Of a stretch of 64,000 bases of DNA, positions 43,583 to 52,491 are shown in pieces. Source of the stretch: Paraflavitalea sp. CAU 1676 (GTDB lineage: Bacteria; Bacteroidota; Bacteroidia; Chitinophagales; Chitinophagaceae). Below the pieces are notes generated by a model. That model was not told the origin of the DNA, ran no database searches, and was given only the letters and a program-made list of their open reading frames with translations. The stretch is from the NCBI RefSeq assembly GCF_029223285.1, contig NZ_JARHUJ010000004.1:620001-684000 (forward strand), in the 5' to 3' direction. Positions within the stretch are counted from its first letter, which is position 1, and the number at the start of each line of letters is the position of its first letter. The translations under genes were made by a program, and so were the position numbers.

Positions 43583-44698
43583 ATGAACACACGTCGCTCG
43601 TTCCTGCAGAAATTGTCTGCCGCAGCTATCACCTTTCCACTCATTTCATTTGAAGATTGTACCAATGCCGATCAGGCTGGCAGCAAAACCTACGACGGCC
43701 CTGTATTGCGCGTGGCCATCATGGGACTTGGTGGTTATGGAACACGTGTGGCCGATGCCATGGTCGACTGTAAGAAAGCGAAATTAGTGGGCGTCATCAG
43801 TGGCACACCTTCAAAAGTCAAAGCCTGGCAGGCGAAATACAATATCCCCGATAAGAATTGCTATAACTACGAGAATTTCGATGCCATCAGTAAGAACCCC
43901 GATATTGATGCAGTATACATCATAACCCCCAACTCTCTGCACCATCCACAGGCCCTCAGGGTGGCGAAAGCAGGCAAACATGTGATCTGCGAAAAGCCGA
44001 TGGCCCTCAATGCGAAGGAAGGGCAGGAAATGGTCGATGCCTGTAAGAAAGCCAATGTAAAACTCCTGGTGGGGTACCGTATGCATTTTGAGCCTAAAAC
44101 ACTGGAAGTAGTGCGTATGCGAATGGATGGCGAGTTGGGAAAGATCCTGTTCTTCCAGGGCTTGTCGGGTTTCAGGATCGGCGATCCCACACAATGGCGC
44201 CTCAACAAACAACTGGCAGGCGGTGGTTCGATGATGGACATTGGTATTTATTCTATTAATGGCGCAAGGTATATGGTGGGCGAGGAGCCGGTATGGGTAA
44301 CGGCACAGGAAAGCAAAACAGATCCGGTGAAGTTTAAAGAAGGGGTAGATGAGACCATTCAATTTCAATTGGGCTTTCCTTCGGGTGCGGTAGCCTCCTG
44401 TTTATCGACGTACAGCATGAATGGATTAGATAAATTCTACCTCAATGGCGTCAATGGCTTTGCGGAGATGCAGCCCTCCACGGGTTACGGCCCTATCAAG
44501 GGCCGCACGCACAAGGGCGAACTGACCCAGCCGCATGCCACGCATCAAACCGTTCAGATGGAAGAGTTTGCGGCCATAATACTGGAAGGACGTAAGCCGG
44601 TAATACCTGTTGACGGTGAAGAGGGCCTGCGCGACCTGCGGATCATCGACGCCATTTACGAGGCCTGCAAAACAGGAAAAAAGATAGAACTGAGATAA
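43583..44698 (+). CDS. Exported Gfo/Idh/MocA-family oxidoreductase
   Basis: A 371-residue NAD(P)-dependent oxidoreductase. The N-terminus has a Tat-like signal (NTRRSFLQKLSAAAITFPLIS). The Rossmann motif MGLGGYGTRVADAM is followed by ITPNSLHHPQALRVAKAGKHVICEKPMAL, with the catalytic Lys in EKP. The C-terminal alpha/beta domain includes GGGSMMDIGIYSINGARYM. Exported members act on glycosides or sugar alcohols in the periplasm. The ATG at 43583 is chosen for the Tat signal; the frame is open from 43529. It is a single-gene unit; the secreted TIM-barrel isomerase at 25 kb could be a functional relative. Confidence 0.93.
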   Translation: MNTRRSFLQKLSAAAITFPLISFEDCTNADQAGSKTYDGPVLRVAIMGLGGYGTRVADAMVDCKKAKLVGVISGTPSKVKAWQAKYNIPDKNCYNYENFDAISKNPDIDAVYIITPNSLHHPQALRVAKAGKHVICEKPMALNAKEGQEMVDACKKANVKLLVGYRMHFEPKTLEVVRMRMDGELGKILFFQGLSGFRIGDPTQWRLNKQLAGGGSMMDIGIYSINGARYMVGEEPVWVTAQESKTDPVKFKEGVDETIQFQLGFPSGAVASCLSTYSMNGLDKFYLNGVNGFAEMQPSTGYGPIKGRTHKGELTQPHATHQTVQMEEFAAIILEGRKPVIPVDGEEGLRDLRIIDAIYEACKTGKKIELR

Positions 44699-44956
44699 TT
44701 TACTGGTGATACGGGTGGCCAATGAACAGGTTGAAGCTTTTCACGAACGGTTGTTCATATGGCAAACAATAACCATGGTAACGCGTATGGGTCGGTTACC
44801 GTTTGGTGAATGATCCCATTGTATAAAGCCCGCTTACTGTTGCAGAAATGCTGTTTTTCTTCTCTCACAAGACGTATTCCACCCGTCATAATGCCGCATT
44901 TACCCCTGAGAATAAGCACGTAATCAATTTACTTTTGTAAACGCGAACCATGCCGC

Positions 44957-44991
44957 GGGTAACCTTGTTATCAATAACCTTTGGTTTACCC
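44957..44991 (+). promoter_or_regulatory. Nested inverted repeats upstream of tetR
   Basis: GTTAT-CA-ATAAC lies inside GGGTAA and TTTACCC, giving a dyad centred at 44972-44973. It follows a -7 box TACTTTTG at 44930-44937, so a first promoter may exist there with this hairpin in the leader. The remainder of the 395-base gap after the Gfo/Idh/MocA gene is featureless. Confidence 0.4.
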
Positions 44992-45039
44992 GATAGGCAA
45001 CCGGTTGGCTCCCTACTGGGAAATTTCTTTGAAAAAAAC

Positions 45040-45082
45040 TTGGCTGTATCTCAAACGTTGTTACTTTTGCTAACACTGTTAG
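45040..45082 (+). promoter_or_regulatory. tetR promoter with an overlapping TetR-type operator
   Basis: TTG (45040-45042), a 19-base spacer and TACTTTTG (45062-45069) make a full promoter. Directly after it comes CTAACACTGTTAG (45070-45082), an inverted repeat CTAACA/TGTTAG around one central base, over the expected transcript start. The ATG follows 11 bases later. The site shares CTAA-N5-TTAG with two sites before the efflux operon. Confidence 0.65.
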
Positions 45083-45093
45083 ATAAAATAACA

Positions 45094-45699
45094 ATGGGAA
45101 TATCTGAAAGAAGGTTACGGCAAAAAGAGGAAGTGCGGTCCAGCATACTGGCAACAGCGTGGCAAATTGTTAAAGAAGAAGGATGGCAGGCACTCTCCAT
45201 CCGGAAGATTGCCGATGCGATAGAATACAGTGTTCCGGTCGTATATGATCATTTCGTGAATAAGGAGTGTATCCTGCTGGAGTTTGCCCGGGAAGGCTTT
45301 TGTTTGTTGGCCAGGAAGATGCAGCAGGCCAAGGGAAAGCACGCTGATCCTGCCCAGCAGCTGAAGGCGATGGCTGATGCCTATTGGAACTTTGCCTTTA
45401 AGAACAAGGAATACTATCAGGTGATGTTTAACTTGGGTATACCCTGTAGTGAAGCAGATGATTGCAGCTGTTTGCCCGAGAAGATCAGTTTCAGGAGCCT
45501 GGTTTCGGATTCGATCACCACGATCCTGGTAAAAAACAAACGAACGGACATTAGTGTATGCATGAAGAGCCATACCTTCTGGTCGGTGATCCACGGACTT
45601 ATTTCCATTAAAATGATGAGAACATCCGATGTATCGGATGATTTGAATAAGATGGTGATGGATGATGCGATAGAGGGGTTCATTAAAAACCTTGCCTGA
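45094..45699 (+). CDS. TetR-family repressor of the RND efflux operon
   Basis: A 201-residue regulator. The N-terminal HTH is typical: RSSILATAWQIVKEEGWQALSIRKIADAIEYSVPVVYDHFVNKECILLEF. The ligand-binding domain (about 65-200) is helical, with a TetR_C-like segment (YWNFAFKNKEYYQVMFNLG). I place the start at 45094 because the promoter and operator end just before it, although the frame is open from 44950. It precedes the adaptor/pump/channel operon on the same strand, with two copies of the same CTAA-N5-TTAG site in between. It therefore probably represses itself and the pump; the inducing compound is unknown. Confidence 0.92.
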   Translation: MGISERRLRQKEEVRSSILATAWQIVKEEGWQALSIRKIADAIEYSVPVVYDHFVNKECILLEFAREGFCLLARKMQQAKGKHADPAQQLKAMADAYWNFAFKNKEYYQVMFNLGIPCSEADDCSCLPEKISFRSLVSDSITTILVKNKRTDISVCMKSHTFWSVIHGLISIKMMRTSDVSDDLNKMVMDDAIEGFIKNLA

Positions 45700-45742
45700 T
45701 CTTTCTCTGAGGGGAAACTTATCCAGTGGGTAAAAAAAGGCG

Positions 45743-45783
45743 CTAATTTATTTAGTGATTCGTGACTAATTTAATTAGCTTTG
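45743..45783 (+). promoter_or_regulatory. RND operon promoter with two TetR-type operators
   Basis: CTAATTTATTTAG (45743-45755) and CTAATTTAATTAG (45766-45778, a perfect palindrome about one base) are 23 bases apart, centre to centre. The second overlaps the -7 box TAGCTTTG (45776-45783). Both fit CTAA-N5-TTAG, as does the site at the tetR promoter. The transcript would have a leader of about 310 bases before the adaptor ATG; two 18-codon frames lie in it (45808 and 45866). Confidence 0.6.
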
Positions 45784-46104
45784 CTTCCGCTGTTTATTAA
45801 AGGGAAATGATGGCACAACATTCGTTTGCTGAGTATAGACAGTTCTTGAAAGGGAAAGATTAGCCATGAAACAACAAATCCTCCTGCGCCCAACGGTAGG
45901 CAAGAGATCGGTCGAAATATAGTATACCGGATTTGTCTGTCTTCGTCTCAACTGTTCGTCTTAGCTACAAAAAAGTATTGATTATCCTGCCCGACTGATA
46001 GAAACTCAAGTCGATTGCATGCTTTTGCCATAAGCATATTGTTGATATACTGACCTGTTTATTTAATAACCGGAGGTGCTGCAGCCTCCCGTAAACAACC
46101 TGTT

Positions 46105-47340
46105 ATGCAATACACACTGAAGATGAATAAAAGAACACACCAATCAATTGCTGCTGCCGGTCCGGCGTTGCGCCTTCCGGGTGCACCGTTGGGTCAGTTC
46201 ATGCTCGGCGCCATTGTCTCTATCTTATTATACAGCTGCGGATCTTCTGCAGCTCCCGGACCTGCCATGGGTGCTATGCCTCCTCCCCAGCTGCCGGTGA
46301 TAGCAGTCTTTACTTCACCTGCTACAACCTACAAGGAGTATTCAGCTACCCTGGAGGGGAGAGTGAATGTGGAAATACGCCCGCAGGTAGAAGGTTATCT
46401 CGAAAAGATCTATGTTGATGAAGGCGCCTTCGTAAAAGTTGGTCAGCCCTTATTTAAGATCAACGACCGCATCTACAACGAACAGCTCAACAGCGCTCAA
46501 TCGAGTGTGCTGGCTGCCCAGGCCAATGTGGCCAAAGCACAGGTAGAGGTTGACAGGCTGATACCACTGGTAGATGCAAAGGTTGTTTCCGAAGTACAGC
46601 TTAAAACAGCCCGCACGGTACTGGACGCTGCCAAAGCATCCGAAGAGCAGGCGAAAGCTGCCGTAGGCAATGCGCGTATCAATGTAGGTTATACCTATAT
46701 CACGGCTCCTGTTAGTGGTTATATCGGTCGCATTCCGCATAAAACGGGTAGCCTGGTAGGAAAGGGAGAATTTCTGCCGCTAACCGTACTGTCGGACATC
46801 AACGAAGTATATGCTTACTTCTCCATGAGTGAGCCCGATTTTATCGTGTTCAAGCAACAGTTTGCCGGTAACTCGGTCGAGGAAAAGATCAGTAAAGCAC
46901 CAGCAGTTGAGCTGCTGCTGGCCGATAACAGTGCCTATCCTCAAAAAGGAAAGATCACGTCGGTTGATGGTCAGTTCGATAAAACAACGGGCACCATCAG
47001 CTTCCGCGCCACTTTCCCCAATGCCGGCGGAACACTTCGATCGGGCAATACCGGTAAAGTACGTATCCCGCAACCGCTGTCGGAAGTGGTGATCGTACCG
47101 CAGGAAGCGACCTTCGAGATCCAGGACAAGGTATTTGTATTCGCTGTAGGCGATAGCAATAAAGTGGCCAGCAAGCCCATTACCGTGGCTGGTAAAACGA
47201 GTACTTACTATTTCGTGCAGAGTGGTGTTAAAGCCGGTGAGAAGATCGTATTCTCCGGTACCGGTAACCTGCAGGATGGAATGGTGATCGTACCGCAGCC
47301 TATTTCGACCGACAGCTTATTAAAAGTAAAACCATTGTAA
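46105..47340 (+). CDS. RND efflux periplasmic adaptor (membrane fusion) lipoprotein
   Basis: A 411-residue MFP subunit that links pump and outer-membrane channel. The N-terminal signal ends in LLYSC, with Cys as the lipid site, after a longer than usual leader. The barrel-sandwich motif VEIRPQVEGYLEKIYVDEGAFVKVGQPLF is followed by a helical hairpin (AQSSVLAAQANVAKAQVEVDRL) and YTYITAPVSGYIGRIPHKTGSLV. A beta-barrel domain and a membrane-proximal domain (VIVPQEATFEIQDKVFVFAV) complete it. It is the first gene of an operon with the pump and channel and is probably controlled by the upstream TetR protein. Confidence 0.94.
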   Translation: MQYTLKMNKRTHQSIAAAGPALRLPGAPLGQFMLGAIVSILLYSCGSSAAPGPAMGAMPPPQLPVIAVFTSPATTYKEYSATLEGRVNVEIRPQVEGYLEKIYVDEGAFVKVGQPLFKINDRIYNEQLNSAQSSVLAAQANVAKAQVEVDRLIPLVDAKVVSEVQLKTARTVLDAAKASEEQAKAAVGNARINVGYTYITAPVSGYIGRIPHKTGSLVGKGEFLPLTVLSDINEVYAYFSMSEPDFIVFKQQFAGNSVEEKISKAPAVELLLADNSAYPQKGKITSVDGQFDKTTGTISFRATFPNAGGTLRSGNTGKVRIPQPLSEVVIVPQEATFEIQDKVFVFAVGDSNKVASKPITVAGKTSTYYFVQSGVKAGEKIVFSGTGNLQDGMVIVPQPISTDSLLKVKPL

Positions 47341-47453
47341 ATCTCATGCGATTCGTACGGATACCCATTGCATGCATGTATCTGTACTTCCTTAAGATTG
47401 AATGCTGATTTCTATTAGATGAATTCTGTATTCTGAATTCTAATACCATTCCC

Positions 47454-50400
47454 ATGCTTAAAAAATTTATTGAAAGGCCCGTATTATCAACGGTCGTTTC
47501 CATCATATTGCTCCTGTTGGGCGGACTGTCGTTGTATACACTGCCAGTAACCCTGTTCCCGGATATTGCGCCACCCAGTGTGCAGGTCACTGCACTCTAT
47601 CCAGGCGCCAATGCCGAGGTGGTTGCCCGCTCGGTGGCTACGCCGCTCGAAGAAGCCATCAACGGGGTGGAGAACATGACCTACATGACCTCCAACTCGA
47701 GCAATGACGGTAGTATGACGCTCACCGTTTTCTTCAAACAGGGTACCGATCCCGATATCGCTTCGGTGAACGTACAGAACCGCGTATCCAAGGCTGTTAA
47801 CCAGGTGCCTGCTGAAGTTGTTCAGTCCGGTATCTCTACCCAGAAAGTGCAGAACAGTATCATCATGTTCGTAGCACTTTCCAGTGAAGACAGCGCGCAG
47901 TACAACGAGCTGTTCCTCGAAAACTATATTAAGATCAACCTGATCCCCCAGGTACAGCGTGTACCCGGCGTAGGTCAGGCGCTGGTATTCGGCACCAAAG
48001 ACTACTCCATGCGCATCTGGTTGAGGCCCGATCGCCTGATCGCCAACAACCTGTCGCCCCAGGACGTATTGAGTGCCATTCGCGACCAGAACCTGGAAGC
48101 GGCCCCCGGCCGTTTGGGACAAAGCAGTCCGGAGACCTTCGAATACGTACTTAAATACAAAGGGAAACTGAGCCACAACGAAGATTATGAGAACTTCGTG
48201 ATCAAGGCCAACAACGACGGATCTATGCTGCGCCTCAAAGATGTGGCACGTATTGAATTTGGTTCCTTTACCTATTCGAGTAACAGCCGCATGGATGGCA
48301 AACCGGTTTCGGGTTTTGCCGTATTCCAGACCGCTGGTTCCAATGCGAATGATATCCTTACCGAAGTAGAAAGACAATTGAAAGAGTTCGAACGGACCCT
48401 GCCCAAAGGCGTTAAGACAACGGTGATGTACAACTCGAAGGAATTCCTCGATGCATCGATCCACCAGGTTCGTGAAACGCTGATCATTGCCTTTGTACTG
48501 GTGTTCCTGGTAGTGTTCATGTTCCTCCAGGACTTCCGTTCAACGTTGATCCCGGCCATCGCGGTACCGGTAGCGATCATCGGTACGTTCTTCTTCCTCC
48601 AGTTATTCGGTTTCACCTTGAACCTGCTGACGCTCTTTGCCCTGGTACTGGCCATCGGTATCGTGGTGGATGATGCGATCGTGGTAGTGGAGGCAGTACA
48701 CTCCAAAATGGAACGAACCAACCTGCCGGCGCGTACGGCCACCGTACAGTCGATGAGCGAAATTTCCGGAGCCATCATTTCTATCACACTGGTAATGGCT
48801 GCGGTGTTTATCCCGGTAGGCTTCATGCAAGGCCCGGCTGGTGTATTCTACCGTCAGTTTGCCTTTACCCTGGCCATTGCGATCCTGATCTCGGCGGTGA
48901 ACGCCTTGACATTAAGCCCCGCACTTTGTGCCCTCTTCCTGAAGAGCCCGCATGGAGATGAAAGCCATGGCAGCCGTAAAGGATTTGCCGGCCGTTTCTT
49001 CGGAGCTTTCAATTCAGGGTTCACCTCGATTACCAATAAATATATCAAGAGCCTTCAATTCCTGATCAAACATAAATGGGTACCTATTTCAGGGCTGGTG
49101 CTCATCAGCGCAATAACCTTCTGGCTGGTGAAGAAAGCACCTACCGGTTTTATTCCCGATGAAGACCAGGGCTTCGTACTCTACGCCGTGAATACGCCTC
49201 CCGGTAGCTCGCTCGACCGTACCAACCAGGCTACCCGTCAGATAGAGAACATAATCAAAACAGAAGAAGCCGCCAACCACCACTATGTGATCGATGGTTT
49301 AAACTTCATCAGCAATGCCAACGCATCTCCTTATGCCGCCGGCTTCATCCGCCTGAAGGATTACAAGGATCGTGGTGCTGTGAAAGATGCCACACAGATC
49401 GCCAATGGCATTGCCGGTAAGGTTTCTTCTGTAAAAGGAGCCAGCGCCTTCTTCTTTAACTTCCCCACCGTGCAGGGTTTCGGTAACGTGAGTGGTTTCG
49501 AGTTCATGCTCCAGGACCGCAGCAACGGGCCGCTCGACAAATTGGGCAACACTGCCTGGGGATTCATTGGTGCGCTCATGCAAAGGCCCGAGATCGCTTA
49601 TGCATTCACCACCTTTGCTACCGGCAATCCGCAATACATGATCGAAGTAGATAACATCAAGGCTAAACAGCTGGGTGTTTCCATTACCGAGTTGATGCAA
49701 ACTATGCAGATCTATTACGGTAGTAGCTTCGTTTCCGACTTCAATCGTTTCGGTAAATATTATCGTGTAATGGCACAGGCCGATCCTGCTTTCCGGACAG
49801 ACGCCTCTTCGCTGGATGGTATCTATATAAAGAACGACCGGAAAGAAATGGTGCCGGCTAAAACACTGGTTCGCCTGAAACGGGTATATGGTCCGGAAAC
49901 TGTAACAAGGAATAACCTCTTCAATGCCGTAACCATCAACGGAGTGCCTAAGCCAGGCTACAGTACCGGTGATGCGATCAAAGCGATCGAAGAAACGGCG
50001 AAACAAGTATTGCCCCGTGGTTATGCTTATGAGTGGACGGGTGTTACCAGGGAGGAGATCAATACCGGTGGTCAAACAGGTTTCATCTTCCTGCTGAGTA
50101 TCATCTTCGTGTACTTCCTGCTGGCAGCGCAATATGAAAGTTATATCCTGCCGCTGGCGATCATCCTTACCATACCGACGGGGGTGCTGGGTGTGTATGC
50201 GTTCATCGGATTCGCCGGCATTGAAGCGAATATCTATGTGCAGATCGGTTTGATCATGTTGATCGGTCTGTTGGCCAAGAACGCGATCCTGATCGTGGAA
50301 TACGCTGTACAACGCAGAAGAGCCGGTATGGGCCTCATTGAGTCGGCGCTGGAAGGTTCCAGGCTGCGGCTTCGCCCCATCCTGATGACCTCTTTCGCAT

Positions 50401-50606
50401 TCATCGTGGGCCTGCTACCATTGATCTGGACGCACGGCGCATCTGCAAAGGGTAATGCTTCTATCGGTACCAGTGCGGTAGGCGGTATGCTAACCGGCGT
50501 AATACTCGGTGTTTTCATTATCCCCGTATTGTTTGTGATATTCCAGTACCTGCAGGAAAAACTCACCGGCAGAACCGGACCCAGAGAGATTAGCCTTAGC
50601 GAATAA
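47454..50606 (+). CDS. RND multidrug efflux pump, HAE1 (AcrB) family
   Basis: A 1050-residue inner-membrane pump with twelve predicted membrane helices and two large periplasmic loops. The proton-relay residues are present: two Asp in GIVVDDAIVVVEAVHSKME and the Lys in MLIGLLAKNAILIVEYA. N-terminal FIERPVLSTVVSIILLLLGG and ATPLEEAINGVENM are typical HAE1 signatures. It should export hydrophobic or amphiphilic compounds by proton antiport. It lies 113 bases after the adaptor gene and 82 before the channel gene, with a perfect hairpin before the latter. The full length and intact motifs suggest a working pump. Confidence 0.96.
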   Translation: MLKKFIERPVLSTVVSIILLLLGGLSLYTLPVTLFPDIAPPSVQVTALYPGANAEVVARSVATPLEEAINGVENMTYMTSNSSNDGSMTLTVFFKQGTDPDIASVNVQNRVSKAVNQVPAEVVQSGISTQKVQNSIIMFVALSSEDSAQYNELFLENYIKINLIPQVQRVPGVGQALVFGTKDYSMRIWLRPDRLIANNLSPQDVLSAIRDQNLEAAPGRLGQSSPETFEYVLKYKGKLSHNEDYENFVIKANNDGSMLRLKDVARIEFGSFTYSSNSRMDGKPVSGFAVFQTAGSNANDILTEVERQLKEFERTLPKGVKTTVMYNSKEFLDASIHQVRETLIIAFVLVFLVVFMFLQDFRSTLIPAIAVPVAIIGTFFFLQLFGFTLNLLTLFALVLAIGIVVDDAIVVVEAVHSKMERTNLPARTATVQSMSEISGAIISITLVMAAVFIPVGFMQGPAGVFYRQFAFTLAIAILISAVNALTLSPALCALFLKSPHGDESHGSRKGFAGRFFGAFNSGFTSITNKYIKSLQFLIKHKWVPISGLVLISAITFWLVKKAPTGFIPDEDQGFVLYAVNTPPGSSLDRTNQATRQIENIIKTEEAANHHYVIDGLNFISNANASPYAAGFIRLKDYKDRGAVKDATQIANGIAGKVSSVKGASAFFFNFPTVQGFGNVSGFEFMLQDRSNGPLDKLGNTAWGFIGALMQRPEIAYAFTTFATGNPQYMIEVDNIKAKQLGVSITELMQTMQIYYGSSFVSDFNRFGKYYRVMAQADPAFRTDASSLDGIYIKNDRKEMVPAKTLVRLKRVYGPETVTRNNLFNAVTINGVPKPGYSTGDAIKAIEETAKQVLPRGYAYEWTGVTREEINTGGQTGFIFLLSIIFVYFLLAAQYESYILPLAIILTIPTGVLGVYAFIGFAGIEANIYVQIGLIMLIGLLAKNAILIVEYAVQRRRAGMGLIESALEGSRLRLRPILMTSFAFIVGLLPLIWTHGASAKGNASIGTSAVGGMLTGVILGVFIIPVLFVIFQYLQEKLTGRTGPREISLSE

Positions 50607-50624
50607 GATACATTGACACTATAG

Positions 50625-50652
50625 CGATCCGGCAGCGCGAGCTGCCGGATCG
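50625..50652 (+). other. Perfect 12-bp hairpin with GCGA tetraloop between pump and channel genes
   Basis: CGATCCGGCAGC and GCTGCCGGATCG enclose GCGA, a GNRA tetraloop. No T-run follows, so it should not terminate transcription. It starts 19 bases after the pump stop codon. A role in mRNA stability, processing or partial attenuation is plausible. Confidence 0.7.
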
Positions 50653-50688
50653 TAAAACCAACAACAGAAGACATTAAACGGATATAGC

Positions 50689-52104
50689 ATGCAATACAAG
50701 CATATTCATTTTTACATAACAGTAGTAGCCGTCCTCCTGGTAACAGGCTGTAAGGTTGGCAAGGATTACCAGCGTCCGGAAGTACAGCTGCCACAGCAGT
50801 TCAACGGACAAAGCTTTGCCGATACCAACAGCATTGCTGAAATAACCTGGAAGGACTTCTTCACCGACCCTGCCCTCCTGGAATTGATCAATAAAGGCAT
50901 TGCCTACAACAACGATCTGCTGGTGGCGATCAAGCGCATCGATATCGCACAGGCGCAAGCCCGGCAGGCGAAGCTGCTCCAATTGCCTGAAGTAAACCTT
51001 CAGATAACCGGAGCCATCAACCGGCCATCGGATAATAGTTTGAATGGTCTTAGTGCCAGTGCCTTCCTGGGCAAAAGCTATATCGAGAATTACCAGGTGC
51101 TCACCAGCATTTCCTGGGAGGCCGATATCTGGGGAAAGATCCGCCGGCAGAAAGAAGCCGTACTGGCGCAGTACCTGCAAACGCAGGAAGCAGCCAGAGC
51201 GGTACAAACACAGGTGGTGTCCAGCATCGCCCAGGGATATTATAACCTGCTGATGCTCGACAGGCAATTGGTCATTGCCCGCAACAACCTGGCACTGAAC
51301 GACACTTTCGTGAATGTTACCAGGATATTGAGAGATGGTGGCGTGGTGACTACGCTGGCGGTACGCCAGGCCGAAGCCCAAAAGCAAACCACCTCGTTAC
51401 TGATTCCGCAATTGGAGCAGGATATCGCACTGCAGGAAAATGCCTTGCAGGTCCTCACCGGCCAGTTACCGGGCACGGTTTCCCGCACGGCTGTACTCAA
51501 CGACATTCCCTTGCCTGCCTCCATGTCTACGGGCTTGCCCGTGGCGATGGTGAGCAGAAGGCCTGATGTACGAACCAATGAAATGGCGCTGGTGGTGGCC
51601 AATGCGCAGGTAGGCATAGCACAAGCCAATATGTACCCCGCGCTCAGCATTACCGCCGGCGGTGGCCTGGAATCATTCAAATCAAGTAACTGGTTTAATA
51701 TACCCGGATCGCTGTTCGGACTGGCGGCTGGTACCATTGCGCAACCTATTTTCAGGAAGCGGCAACTAAAGACCCAGTTCGAGATCGCTAAACTGGAAAG
51801 AGAACAGGCTGTCATCGAGTTCCGTCAGGCGGTGCTGCTCGCCACCGGTGAGGTCAGTAACGCACTGGTGCAGGTGGAGAAACTGAAAGAACAGCGTGTA
51901 ATCGCCGTGAATCAGGTAGATACCCTGAAAGAAGCCGTTGGAAACGCTCAACTGCTGTTCAAAAGCGATATGGCAAATTACCTGGAGGTGATCGCCGCAC
52001 AAACCACCGCATTACAGGCCGAATTGAACCTGGCCGCCATTCAACGCAGCCAGCTGGGCGCTGTGGTGGAATTGTACCGCTCACTGGGTGGCGGTTGGAA
52101 GTAA
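50689..52104 (+). CDS. RND efflux outer-membrane channel lipoprotein (NodT/OprM family)
   Basis: A 471-residue TolC-type channel. The signal ends in LLVTGC, a good lipobox, followed by KVGKDYQRPEV, the family N-terminus. It has the two outer membrane efflux repeats: LLVAIKRIDIAQAQARQAKLLQLP with SWEADIWGKIRRQKEAV, and SRRPDVRTNEMALVVANAQVGIAQANMYPAL with the closing LVQVEKLKEQRVIAVNQVD. It completes the three-part efflux system with the adaptor and pump upstream. A terminator lies about 90 bases after the stop. Confidence 0.94.
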   Translation: MQYKHIHFYITVVAVLLVTGCKVGKDYQRPEVQLPQQFNGQSFADTNSIAEITWKDFFTDPALLELINKGIAYNNDLLVAIKRIDIAQAQARQAKLLQLPEVNLQITGAINRPSDNSLNGLSASAFLGKSYIENYQVLTSISWEADIWGKIRRQKEAVLAQYLQTQEAARAVQTQVVSSIAQGYYNLLMLDRQLVIARNNLALNDTFVNVTRILRDGGVVTTLAVRQAEAQKQTTSLLIPQLEQDIALQENALQVLTGQLPGTVSRTAVLNDIPLPASMSTGLPVAMVSRRPDVRTNEMALVVANAQVGIAQANMYPALSITAGGGLESFKSSNWFNIPGSLFGLAAGTIAQPIFRKRQLKTQFEIAKLEREQAVIEFRQAVLLATGEVSNALVQVEKLKEQRVIAVNQVDTLKEAVGNAQLLFKSDMANYLEVIAAQTTALQAELNLAAIQRSQLGAVVELYRSLGGGWK

Positions 52105-52193
52105 AAGAGTGTAGTGGTCATTAATGACCTACTTACGACAACAAACCGTCTCACAAGGCGCTTAAATAAAGTTGTTTTTTAGCCATGAAGAAC

Positions 52194-52234
52194 AAATGGG
52201 TCACCCGGGTTATACCGGTGTGGCCCATTTTTTG
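52194..52234 (+). terminator. Terminator of the RND efflux operon
   Basis: AAATGGG and CCCATTT form the base of a stem with an inner CCGG/CCGG pairing, followed by six T residues. A 69-codon frame starting at 52185 runs through this hairpin and is rejected as a gene. The remainder of the gap 52105-52491 shows no clear promoter box. Confidence 0.8.
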
Positions 52235-52491
52235 TTATGCAATGCCTGCGCTTTTCCCGGAAAATGCCAGGTGGGGTAAATATGCCGACAAATTATCATC
52301 TGGTAATTCGTCTGTGAATTTGTTCAAACAAACATTTCTTTGGGGCAACTCAGATCACTCCCTTCCCGTTTACCGTAAAATAGTCATCACTTAGCCATCC
52401 CTGCGAACTGTCCGTAGCCGGGAGAATTAGTCTTTGAAACAGTCCATTTGCGCCATCGTTCATTCTAAAATTGGAGTAATTTAGTATTGGC

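Noticed and set aside
44950-45093. N-terminal extension of the TetR protein from an earlier ATG
   Set aside because: A full promoter and operator lie inside it, and TetR proteins begin near MGISERRLRQ-like sequence.
46072-46089. GGAGG...CCTCC hairpin near the adaptor start as a riboswitch or sequestered ribosome site
   Set aside because: Only five to six pairs, and it ends 15 bases before the ATG, too far for clear sequestration.
49299-50312. 337-codon minus-strand frame within the RND pump gene
   Set aside because: It is the antisense reading of conserved pump motifs, with a His- and Gln-rich composition unlike real proteins here.
52185-52394. 69-codon plus-strand frame after the efflux operon
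   Set aside because: It runs through a terminator hairpin, has no recognisable domain and lacks an upstream promoter.
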